Positions 25,191 to 34,132 of a DNA stretch of 64,000 nt are shown here, piece by piece; position 1 is the first letter of the stretch; each line of letters begins with the position of its first letter. The stretch spans positions 1,113,305 through 1,177,304 of the forward strand of contig NZ_JAEMQH010000002.1 of the NCBI RefSeq assembly GCF_016820575.1, read 5' to 3'. A program made the position numbers and the translations under genes. Source of the stretch: Marinobacter sediminum. Lineage in GTDB: Bacteria; Pseudomonadota; Gammaproteobacteria; Pseudomonadales; Oleiphilaceae. Below the pieces are notes generated by a model that had not been told where the DNA came from, did no database searches, and saw only the letters and a list, made by a program, of their open reading frames with translations.

Positions 25191-28100
25191 TTACCGGTCG
25201 GAATCCTCGTCTGCAAAGATCTCTTCAACGCTGCGGCCGCCTTCACTGGCTTCATCCTCGACGTCTTTGTTCAGATCTTTCTCCTCGGTTCCCCCAAGAA
25301 TTGGCATTGGGTCAAGCTGTCGCCACAACGGCGTTATCGACATAAATCCAGCCATTAATGAGCCAGCGCGAAGCACCCAGCTGATGAACCCCGCAGACAG
25401 ACCCATGGTGGCTCCCAGCATCGCCTCTGTTTTGAACATTTTGTTTTTGTCTTCAGCCAACGCAATGTCATCAAGATCCCGCTTCATTTGGTCCAGTCCA
25501 TCAGCTAAAGAGGCGTTATTCGTTGGTGAAACTAACTCGAGAAACTCCTTACTTTCAGGCTGGAAAGGCGTGAGGTCTAAATTCAACAAATCGAGGGCCT
25601 TAGGTAAGACCACCTTAGAATCCTTACTCGGGTAGTCATAGCCTTCGGTCACAGCAAATACGTTTGTCAGCACCTGAACCAAAACGTCATCATCAATCGA
25701 GGACAACCTTTCAGCTCCAGCCGTTAACGAACCTGGGCCTTGAAGCTGTTTCGGCTTCGGTTCGGCTTCGGAATCCAGTTCCGCCTCAGTTTCGGGATCT
25801 GGTTCGACTTCTGGCTCGGGCTCTAACTCGGGTTCGAATTCGAGCTCTGGATTCAGCCCCGGTTCTAGTTGCGGCCTTTCAACCACTGCAGTCGTAGCAA
25901 ACGAGGCCGCCACTTCTGCAAACCCTTCTCCGTCTGTGTAACGTGCCTCCAGGGTTACAATCTTGCCCACTTCCGCCTGCGTCAGCGTATAGGTTGTGCC
26001 AGCACCAACCTGTACTCCATCGGCTTTCCAGACGTAACTGACCGGCCCCATACCATCGGCATCCGTAAGAGTGTTAGATGCGTTCAGGGTTTCACCTGCC
26101 ACGGCAGTGCCGGATATGGTCACCAAGCCGATCGGCGCATCGTTGACGTTGGTGAGCGTGATGCTGACCAATTGTTCAGTCGTCGAACCCAGGTCATCGG
26201 TCACCGTCACCGTAAACTGATCGGTGCCGAACCAGTTGGCATCGGTGGGGGTAAAGGTCCAGGCGCCCGAAGCGGAATCAATGGCGGCCGTGCCATTGGT
26301 TGCCCCGGCGCTCACGGTGAAGTAAGTGCCATCAGTGAGGCCATCGACATCGGTGGCGTTCAAGTCACCGGACACCGCGTCACCTTCGTTACCGCTGTAG
26401 CTGGTGTCTCCGGTTATCACTGCGGCATCGTCGACACGATTGACCATGACATTCACGGTTCCGGTCTCGGTCACCCCACCCGATGTGATGGTGTAAGTAA
26501 AAGAGTCGCTGCCGTTGAAGTTCGCATTCGGCGTGTAGGTGACGGTGCCGTCAGCCAGGAAGCTGACGGACCCGTTACTGCCATTGGTCACAGCGGTCAG
26601 GCTAGGCGTGCCCTCGAAGTTGTCGGCGCTAGCACCGTTGGTGCCGGTCAGTACGTTGGCGGTGATCGCCGTATCTTCATTCGTCGTCAGACTGTCATCG
26701 ACAATGTCGACCACTGGGGTCACAGTGACGTTGACCACCTGGGTGTCGGTGTAACCGTCATCGTCGGTGACCGTGACTGTGAACGAGTCGCTACCGTTGA
26801 AATCGGCAACCGGGGTATAGCTCCACAGGCCCGTGGCCGGGTTGATGCTGGCGGTGCCACTGGTCGCGTCGGTCGAGACCATGAAATAGGTGCCGTCGGT
26901 CAGACCGTCGGCGCTGTCGCTGGCCGTCAGCGTGCCGCTGATGGCGGTGTCCTCTGCCCCGCTGCCTGAAGTGTTGCCACCGATGGTGACCGCATCATCA
27001 ACCGGGTTGATGGTCAGACTGACGGTCCGGGTCGCACTCTCGCCGCTGCCAGCGTCGGTTACGGTATAGGTGAAACTGTCACTGCCGTGGTAGTTGGCCG
27101 CCGGGGTGTACGTGAAGCTGCCATCGGCATTGAGCGTCAGGCTGCCGTTGCTGACACCGGTATTGACCGCATAGCTCAAAGCCCCGCCACTGGTGGTGCT
27201 GTCATTGGTCGCAACCGTATTAGTGAGGGTGGTGTCCTCGTTGAGCGTGAAGCTGTCGTCCTGAGCCGTAAGATCCGTCACGGCGTTGACCGTGATGCTG
27301 ACGGTCCCGGTCTCGGTCACCCCGCCCGAGGTAATGGTGTAAGTGAACGAGTCGCTGCCGGTGAAGTTCGCAGTCGGCGTGTAGGTGACGGTGCCATCAG
27401 CCAGGAAGCTGACGGTCCCGTTACTGCCGTTGGTCACTGCAGTCAGGGTCGGCGTACCCTCGAAGTTGTCGGCACTGGTGCCGTTGGTGCCGGTCAGTAC
27501 GTTGGCCGAGATCGCGGTATCTTCATTCGTGGTCAGACTGTCATCAACAATATCGGCCACCGGGGTCACGGTAATATTGACCACCTGGGTGGCGGTATAG
27601 CCGTCATCGTCGGTGACCGTGACAGTAAACGAGTCGCTACCGTTGAAATCGGCGGTTGGGGTATAGCCCCACAGACCAGTAGCCTGGTCAATGCTGGCCG
27701 TGCCGTTGGTGGCGCCGGTCGAGACCGTGAAATAGGTGCCGTCGGTCAGGCCGTCGGCGCTGTCGCTGGCCGTCAGCGTGCCGCTGATGGCGGTGTCCTC
27801 TGCCCCGCTGCCCGAGGTGTTGCCACCGATGGTGACCGCATCATCAACCGAGCTGATGGTGAGACTCACGGTCCGGGTCGCACTCTCACCGCTGCCCGCA
27901 TCCGTGACCGTGTAGGTAAAGCTGTCACTGCCGTGGTAGTTGGCCGTTGGGGTGTACGTGAAGCTGCCGTTGGCATTGAGCGTCAGGCTGCCGTTGGTCA
28001 CATCGGTATTGACCGCGTAGCTCAGCGATCCACCACTGGTGGTGCTGTCATTGGTCGCAACCGTATTAGTGAGGATGGCGTCCTCGTCGAGCGTGAAGCT

Positions 28101-31100
28101 GTCATCGGTGGCCGTGAGATCGCCAACCGGATTCACGGTGATGGCGATCACCTGGCTTTCGACATGGCCGTCGTCGTCGGTCACCGACACCGTAAAGCTG
28201 TCACTGCCACTCCAGTTGGCCGTCGGCGTGTAACTCCAGTTGCCATTGCTATCGACGGCCGCAGTGCCGTTACCTGCACCAATGGTTAGAGCGAAATTAT
28301 TGGCGGTGTACCCATCAGTAGCATCGGCAAAGGTCACCGTGCCGGACGTGGCGGTATCCTCATTGGTGGTCGCCGAAACATCGCCACCGAAGGTGCCGGC
28401 ATCGTCGACCTGGTTGACGGTGATGGCAACGGTCTGGGTCGAGCTCTCGCCGCTGGTGGCATCCGTGACCGTATAGGTGAAACCGTCACTGCCGTTGTAG
28501 TTGGCCGTCGGCGTGTACGTGAAGCTGCCATCGTTATTGAGCGTCAGGCTGCCGTTGGTCACACCGGTATTGACCGCGTAGCTCAGCGACCCGCCACTGG
28601 TGGTGCTGTCATTGGCCGCCACCGTGTCATTAAGGGTGGTGTCCTCGTCGAGCGTGAAGCTGTCGTCCTGAGCCGTAAGATCGGTCACGGCGTTGATCGT
28701 GATGCTGATCACCTGAGTTTCGACATTGCCATCATCATCGGTGGCCTGAACCACAAAGCTGTCGGCACCGCTGTAATTCGCACTCGGGGTATACGACCAG
28801 TTGCCATTGCTATCGACGGCAGCAGTGCCGTTACCTGCACCACTGGTTAGAACGAAATTATTGGCGGTGTACCCATCAGTAGCATCGGCAAAGGTCACCG
28901 TACCGGACGTGGCGGTATCTTCATTGGTGGTCGCCGAAACATCGCCACCGAAGATGCCGGCATCGTCGACCTGGTTGACGGTGATGGCAACGGTCTGGGT
29001 CGAGCTCTCGCCACTGCCGGCATCCGTGACCGTGTAGGTGAAGCCGTCACTGCCGTCGTAGTTGGCCGTCGGGGTGTACGTGAAACTGCCGTCGTTGTTG
29101 AACGTCAGACTGCCGTTGGTCACATCGGTATTGACCGCATAGCTCAGCGATCCACCACTGGTGGTGCTGTCATTGGTGGCGACCGTACCAATGAGAGTGT
29201 TGTCCTCGTTGAGCGTGAAGCTGTCGTCCTGAGCCGTAAGATCGGTCACGGCGTTGACCGTGATGCTGCTGGCCGTGCTTGCGCTGAAAGCGGTGGTGCC
29301 GCCGACACCGGTGCTCAGGTCAGCGATGCCGCCAGCCGTGCCACTGGTCCGGTCCCAAGCGTGCAAGGTAATTCCATTGGTGACGGTGCCGTTCCAGTTC
29401 GCATCGGGTACAAAACGCACTGAGGTGTTGGCATCAGCCGCGAGCAGTCGAGAGTTCGCGGTGTCGACCGCTCCGAATGCCGTCCAGTTGGTGCCGCCGT
29501 CGGTGGTATATTGCCAGGTGCCGTTGGCATCATCGACTGCGACTACAGCAATGCCTTCCAGCGAGCCAATGTCGCTATCGGTTACCTGCCCGACGATCAG
29601 GTCCGAGACTAACGTACCACCGTTACTGCTCGGATCCTCGTCGATCACGGTCAGGTCGTTGGCATCGGCGAGCACCGGCGCGTCGTTGACGGGGGCAACG
29701 TTGATAGTGGCGACCGTCGTGTCCCCACCCAGCCCCACGTCGTTGTTGGATGTAGAGGCCTGTATCGTAAAGTTTCCGCTGCCGTTAAAGTCGGCCGTCG
29801 GGGTAAATTTCAACCCGGCACTACCTTCGGCAACAGTAATGAAATCGCCGTTGTTTATCTGAGTGATACCGTCGTTTTTATAAAGCGTGCCATCAGTGAT
29901 GCCAGTGACTTTGTAATGAGTCACTTCGGAACCATCTGCGGGGTTTGGCGAAATCACCAGACCACTTGTCGATTGCGTGTCCTCATTTGTGCTGGTATTC
30001 GTGACGGATGGGGTGTCGGCCATAGCGTTAACAACCACACTCGCGCTAGCCGTCGTCGAGGAGAATGGAGAACTCCCTCCACCCAGCTCCGTATACTCGA
30101 CCTGAACATTGTCGATAGACAACTTGTTGTTTCCGGCACCCGTCTCTCCGCTATCGACAAAAAAACGAACCTGCGTGTTCGATGCAATATAAGAGCTTAT
30201 GTCAATAGTTTGGGTGCCAATACCTTGGTTTATACTCGAGTTAAATGTTGCCACCGTGTTGTAGGTGGTACCGCCATCGTTCGAAACCTGAGCGAGAAGC
30301 ACGGCTGATGCGCCCAGCGTGTTATCGTAGGAAAACGAGAGCGTCGCACTGGTCGCATTTTCCAGATTAACTTCACGGGAAAGACTATTCCCTGCGTTGG
30401 CCACCTGGAATTTCAACTCATTACCCGAAACACTGATCCGGCCATTTGCGGGATCAGACCCAGCGTTACCTGAATCGTTTTCGACCCAGTCAGTACTCCA
30501 AACGTTCGTGCCATTATTGTTGCTGTAAGAGACACTGCTGAATTCGTCCAATGTAAACCTGGTACCTTCCTCGATCGCCATCGAGCTGCCATTAGCACCG
30601 CTTGTCTGATCCCAGGCACGGAAGGTGATGCCGTTCGTGACAGTACCGTTCCAGTCTGCATCGGGCACGAATCGCACTAACGTGTTCACATCGTCAGCCA
30701 GCAAACGCGCAGCCGCGGTGCTTGGCGATCCAAACGCCGTCCAAACACCACCGCCGTTGGTGGTGTACTCCCAAGTACCGTTTGTGTTGTCGACCCCGAC
30801 CACGGCAATACCGCCACTCGATCCACTATCGGCATCGGACACCTGCCCGGCGATCAGATCCGATACAAGGGTGCCGGAATTGTTAACGTCGTCTTCGTTG
30901 ATTGAATTAAGGTCATTAGCACCGCTGAGTACGGGGGCATCGTTTCCGTTAGCGATCGCAACATTCGCTGCAAACTCCGAGGTATCCCCATATGCAAGCT
31001 GGTCATCACTGCCCACTTGGCCGGCGTCGTCAACCCTGGTAGCGGTCGCGGTGACGTAATCACCCTCGTTCAATGAAATACCGGTCAGTATTACGTCATT

Positions 31101-34088
31101 AAAAGAGCTATCGCCGGTACCGTTAGTGGTTACCGTCGTGCTTCCCAAGAAGAACCGACCTTCACCATGGGTTGCATCCTGAGTGCCGACTGCGTTGCCA
31201 AAAAACTCAATGCGGTATGAGGTGCTCACACCATTTGTGTCGAGGGTGCCGCTCAGGATTAGGTTCGAACCATTGAGGTCGGCCGTGTTGATAGTCGGGT
31301 AGTTTTGAAGATTATTAGCACCGCTATCACCGTCGTTGGTGTCGTTGCTGGTAACGCCGCTGGTGCCCAAGTCGATACCCAGACCGCTGTTGGAATGGAT
31401 CAGGTTGCCGAGCACCGTATTGGCACTGCCGTTTACAATGTTGACGCCATCGAGCGCATTGAAGGCAATCACGTTTCCGGCTCCGGTTTCAGTGCCGCCG
31501 ATCAGATTGCCTGTTGCCCCTGATTGGATTTCAATACCGTCGTCACTTCGGTTGCCGCGATCCAGGGTGCCGCCTGCGTCGGTGCCAATATAGTTACCCT
31601 GGAGGACATTGTTTGAGGTGTTGACCTCGATTCCTTCGAAATTATTGGCAATGACGTTGCGTGCTGAGGCGGTGGTGCCGCCAATGGTATTGCCAGAGCC
31701 TGAGATGATCGCTATACCGACATCGCTATTACCTGAACCGGAAGCACCGTCCGGATCCAGGCCTATGTAGTTCCCTTGGATTAAGTGCGCGGTGACTCCT
31801 GTTCCGGCGATGTTTATACCTTCGTCGCCAGCGTTGGTTATGACGTTGCCTTCGTTAGCGCCTGTGCCACCAATGGTCGCATTGGATCCGAGCAACTCAA
31901 TGCCGTCATCGCCGTTACCAACACCGGTTGAACCGGTTCCTGAGGTACCGATCCAGTTGCCGGTAAACGTCAGGTAGTCGGCACCAGACTGCACCAGGAT
32001 TCCATCTCGAGTGAAGCCAGTGATCATCAACCCGCGGACAATGCTGTTGTCCGAGGTGGCAGAAAAGCTGAGACCATCAACATTTGCGCCGGCAGATCCG
32101 CCGTCAATACGAATCACGGGTGTGCCAGAGAAATCCGGTTCGGAGGTACCGTCAAGCACCAAAGTATCGCTGATTGTGGGCAGTGCACTACCTAACGCAA
32201 TGGTGTGCGCACCATTGACCAGAGCATCGGTGATATTGAACCGAATGACGTCTGCGATATCGCCGTTGGGTGTGGCGTTGGCCGCTTCGATGGCCTCCCG
32301 TAGCGATATCTTGCCATCAGCACCTTTATTGAGGAGCAATGCTTCAATGGAAGATGTATCACCATCGGAAACATCACTGGTGGTATCGACCGTCAGTTGA
32401 CTGTAGTTGTACAACGCCAGAGCGTAAGGGCTCTCCTGACTCGGGGAATTATCAAGCCCGACATCACTGCCATCGAGGAACATGGTTGCGGTGCCCGCGG
32501 TCGTCCCCATACCGGTAGATGTTAGACTCAGCACAAATACGTCGTTTAGGTCGACTTTCAGGCCATTACTACCGACACCTGAGACATTGTCATCTACGTT
32601 TAACGTCGCAAGGATATCGCCCTTGGCCAGTGACTGGCCGCCTATGGTGGTCGCGGCCTCGATCACTTCAATTCCACGCAGGCGATTAGGATCAATGCCA
32701 AGGTCACTGAGATCAATCAACGCCGTTACGGTACCGGTAGTAGTGGTCGCACCGACCCCAGTAGGCACAAAAAGATCAATCGACGTGGTTCCGGACAGTT
32801 CCGAGATGAGCAAAAAGCTGCCAGCGGCAATGTCAGTGCCACCGATGGTGGTGTCCTGTTCGATCAGGGTCACGCCCTTTAGATCGTCAGCGACCACTTC
32901 ATCGAGCAATACGGAGAACGTTCCTGCGCTGTAATCGTTGAACGCATTCGGGCGAAAAACCAGAAGGTCCTGATCCCCTACCAGCATATCCGAACCGGTA
33001 GAAGAGTATGCGGCCAAGATGGTCTCGTCCTGCAAAAACGAAACCAGCACGTCACCGGCTTTTAAATCGAAGGTGCCATTTACGCCACCTACGGTCATGT
33101 CATGGGATACGAAATGCAGCGCCCCTGCATCAACCGCATCGAGGGTGAAGGTATCGAAGTCTATAACTATCGAAAATTCGCCTTCGGTTGCGTCACCGTG
33201 GGCCAGTGTTGGCCCCGAGAACTCCAAAACCTGCCCCTCTGTCCAACTTGCCAACCCGTCTGCGCCGGGTGAACTGACGTTGGAATCAGTGCTCAACCAC
33301 AGCGACTGCGACAAACTACCTTGCCACGCTGCCTGGGCATAGTCGCTGAACGCGATCTGGGTATCGATCTGGCCCTTGCTGTACTCTAACTCCCAGTCGC
33401 CACCAAGTGCCGCATGTCCGGTTAAATCATCCGATGCAGCAATATCTGCACCCGTTAAGGTAGCGATTTCATCAATCAGATTTTGGCCATCGGCCGAGGC
33501 TGCAAGATCGCAGCCATAAAAAAGAATATCAGCGTTGGCATCCAGGTAGTCAGCCCAGGATTTCAGCTGGCTTTGGTAATCAGATAGGTTCTGGTTATTT
33601 AGTTGCGTGTTACCCAGATCAACGGTGCCATCTGCGCCGTGAGAGATCAGGTGAATGGCACCTACCCCCTGATAACCCTGCAACGTTGAAGTGATCTGGT
33701 CGATCCCATTCCGGTCATTATCCAGCAGGATCACCTCGAAACGGCGGCTTTCATCGCTTGCAGATAAGACGTCATCAACAAGTTGTTGGTAATCGGGGGT
33801 ATCGGTATCAACAAATACCAGCTCAATGCGGATGGAGTCTTCCGCCAGAACTGACGTCACATCGTCATCTTCGGGCAGTGGTTCGGATCGCGCTTTATCA
33901 GTCTGTTCTTTGTGAAGCTGGGCCGTTTGTTTATCAAGCGCTGCGGCGGTGTCATCCAGCAGTGTGGCCAAAGAATCGTCGGCAGCGGGGCTATCAACTG
34001 CCCCGCCAAACATATCCGCCGAGAACAGCACCCGCGGCTCCAGAGCCTCAATGATTGGCGCTCTTCGCTTTTGTTGTTTTCTATCCAT
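25191..34088 (-). CDS. Giant surface protein: LEPR-XLL motif, DUF4347, beta-helix, VCBS/cadherin-like repeats
   Basis: A 2965-residue protein, probably displayed on the cell surface. It has no classical signal peptide; instead LEPRVLFSAD (16-25) is the LEPR-XLL-type N-terminal motif. DUF4347 follows (about 85-258) with His150 in LISHG and Cys193 in FYGCDLA. Next come a CSLREA-like stretch (about 585-600), a right-handed beta-helix region rich in NVI...GNYIG repeats (about 690-935), and 15 or so tandem beta-sandwich repeats of the VCBS/cadherin type (about 1045-2700) with NEDT, SFTYTPTANYxGSDSFTYTV and DDDG turns that likely bind calcium. A Pro/Glu-rich linker (2736-2784) precedes a C-terminal hydrophobic segment (about 2885-2932) and an acidic tail. 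It is flanked by two c-di-GMP/HlyD-type modules on the same strand. An adhesion or matrix role is inferred. Confidence 0.9.
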   Translation of the reverse strand: MDRKQQKRRAPIIEALEPRVLFSADMFGGAVDSPAADDSLATLLDDTAAALDKQTAQLHKEQTDKARSEPLPEDDDVTSVLAEDSIRIELVFVDTDTPDYQQLVDDVLSASDESRRFEVILLDNDRNGIDQITSTLQGYQGVGAIHLISHGADGTVDLGNTQLNNQNLSDYQSQLKSWADYLDANADILFYGCDLAASADGQNLIDEIATLTGADIAASDDLTGHAALGGDWELEYSKGQIDTQIAFSDYAQAAWQGSLSQSLWLSTDSNVSSPGADGLASWTEGQVLEFSGPTLAHGDATEGEFSIVIDFDTFTLDAVDAGALHFVSHDMTVGGVNGTFDLKAGDVLVSFLQDETILAAYSSTGSDMLVGDQDLLVFRPNAFNDYSAGTFSVLLDEVVADDLKGVTLIEQDTTIGGTDIAAGSFLLISELSGTTSIDLFVPTGVGATTTTGTVTALIDLSDLGIDPNRLRGIEVIEAATTIGGQSLAKGDILATLNVDDNVSGVGSNGLKVDLNDVFVLSLTSTGMGTTAGTATMFLDGSDVGLDNSPSQESPYALALYNYSQLTVDTTSDVSDGDTSSIEALLLNKGADGKISLREAIEAANATPNGDIADVIRFNITDALVNGAHTIALGSALPTISDTLVLDGTSEPDFSGTPVIRIDGGSAGANVDGLSFSATSDNSIVRGLMITGFTRDGILVQSGADYLTFTGNWIGTSGTGSTGVGNGDDGIELLGSNATIGGTGANEGNVITNAGDEGINIAGTGVTAHLIQGNYIGLDPDGASGSGNSDVGIAIISGSGNTIGGTTASARNVIANNFEGIEVNTSNNVLQGNYIGTDAGGTLDRGNRSDDGIEIQSGATGNLIGGTETGAGNVIAFNALDGVNIVNGSANTVLGNLIHSNSGLGIDLGTSGVTSNDTNDGDSGANNLQNYPTINTADLNGSNLILSGTLDTNGVSTSYRIEFFGNAVGTQDATHGEGRFFLGSTTVTTNGTGDSSFNDVILTGISLNEGDYVTATATRVDDAGQVGSDDQLAYGDTSEFAANVAIANGNDAPVLSGANDLNSINEDDVNNSGTLVSDLIAGQVSDADSGSSGGIAVVGVDNTNGTWEYTTNGGGVWTAFGSPSTAAARLLADDVNTLVRFVPDADWNGTVTNGITFRAWDQTSGANGSSMAIEEGTRFTLDEFSSVSYSNNNGTNVWSTDWVENDSGNAGSDPANGRISVSGNELKFQVANAGNSLSREVNLENATSATLSFSYDNTLGASAVLLAQVSNDGGTTYNTVATFNSSINQGIGTQTIDISSYIASNTQVRFFVDSGETGAGNNKLSIDNVQVEYTELGGGSSPFSSTTASASVVVNAMADTPSVTNTSTNEDTQSTSGLVISPNPADGSEVTHYKVTGITDGTLYKNDGITQINNGDFITVAEGSAGLKFTPTADFNGSGNFTIQASTSNNDVGLGGDTTVATINVAPVNDAPVLADANDLTVIDEDPSSNGGTLVSDLIVGQVTDSDIGSLEGIAVVAVDDANGTWQYTTDGGTNWTAFGAVDTANSRLLAADANTSVRFVPDANWNGTVTNGITLHAWDRTSGTAGGIADLSTGVGGTTAFSASTASSITVNAVTDLTAQDDSFTLNEDNTLIGTVATNDSTTSGGSLSYAVNTDVTNGSLTFNNDGSFTYTPTANYDGSDGFTYTVTDAGSGESSTQTVAITVNQVDDAGIFGGDVSATTNEDTATSGTVTFADATDGYTANNFVLTSGAGNGTAAVDSNGNWSYTPSANYSGADSFVVQATDDDGNVETQVISITINAVTDLTAQDDSFTLDEDTTLNDTVAANDSTTSGGSLSYAVNTGVTNGSLTLNNDGSFTYTPTANYNGSDGFTYTVTDATSGESSTQTVAITVNQVDDAGTFGGDVSATTNEDTATSGTVTFADATDGYTANNFALTIGAGNGTAAVDSNGNWSYTPTANWSGSDSFTVSVTDDDGHVESQVIAITVNPVGDLTATDDSFTLDEDAILTNTVATNDSTTSGGSLSYAVNTDVTNGSLTLNANGSFTYTPTANYHGSDSFTYTVTDAGSGESATRTVSLTISSVDDAVTIGGNTSGSGAEDTAISGTLTASDSADGLTDGTYFTVSTGATNGTASIDQATGLWGYTPTADFNGSDSFTVTVTDDDGYTATQVVNITVTPVADIVDDSLTTNEDTAISANVLTGTNGTSADNFEGTPTLTAVTNGSNGTVSFLADGTVTYTPTANFTGSDSFTYTITSGGVTETGTVSITVNAVTDLTAQDDSFTLNEDTTLTNTVATNDSTTSGGALSYAVNTGVSNGSLTLNADGSFTYTPAANYHGSDSFTYTVTDAGSGESATRTVSLTINPVDDAVTIGGNTSGSGAEDTAISGTLTASDSADGLTDGTYFMVSTDATSGTASINPATGLWSYTPVADFNGSDSFTVTVTDDDGYTDTQVVNVTVTPVVDIVDDSLTTNEDTAITANVLTGTNGASADNFEGTPSLTAVTNGSNGSVSFLADGTVTYTPNANFNGSDSFTYTITSGGVTETGTVNVMVNRVDDAAVITGDTSYSGNEGDAVSGDLNATDVDGLTDGTYFTVSAGATNGTAAIDSASGAWTFTPTDANWFGTDQFTVTVTDDLGSTTEQLVSITLTNVNDAPIGLVTISGTAVAGETLNASNTLTDADGMGPVSYVWKADGVQVGAGTTYTLTQAEVGKIVTLEARYTDGEGFAEVAASFATTAVVERPQLEPGLNPELEFEPELEPEPEVEPDPETEAELDSEAEPKPKQLQGPGSLTAGAERLSSIDDDVLVQVLTNVFAVTEGYDYPSKDSKVVLPKALDLLNLDLTPFQPESKEFLELVSPTNNASLADGLDQMKRDLDDIALAEDKNKMFKTEAMLGATMGLSAGFISWVLRAGSLMAGFMSITPLWRQLDPMPILGGTEEKDLNKDVEDEASEGGRSVEEIFADEDSDR
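26461..28150. repeat. Two tandem ~846-bp units inside the giant gene
   Basis: The segment from 26461 recurs at 27307, an offset of 846 bases (282 codons), with only scattered differences. Each unit codes for three beta-sandwich repeats (DLTAQDDSFTL-, DDAVTIGGNTSG- and VDDSLTTNEDTA-type). The reading frame is kept, so this is protein repeat expansion. Confidence 0.85.
28113..29260. repeat. Two tandem ~561-bp units inside the giant gene
   Basis: The stretch around 28242 recurs at 28803, an offset of 561 bases (187 codons), nearly identical for over 200 bases. Each unit codes for one DLTAQDDSFTL-type and one DDAGxFGGDVSATTNEDTA-type repeat. Confidence 0.85.
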
Positions 34089-34132
34089 CAGGCGTCGAAC
34101 TCCATGTAAGACTCCTTGTTAAATGGAAACAC

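Noticed and set aside
26100..29300. Regularly spaced repeats that might suggest a CRISPR array or satellite
   Set aside because: The units are hundreds of bases long, lie in one open reading frame and encode beta-sandwich repeats.
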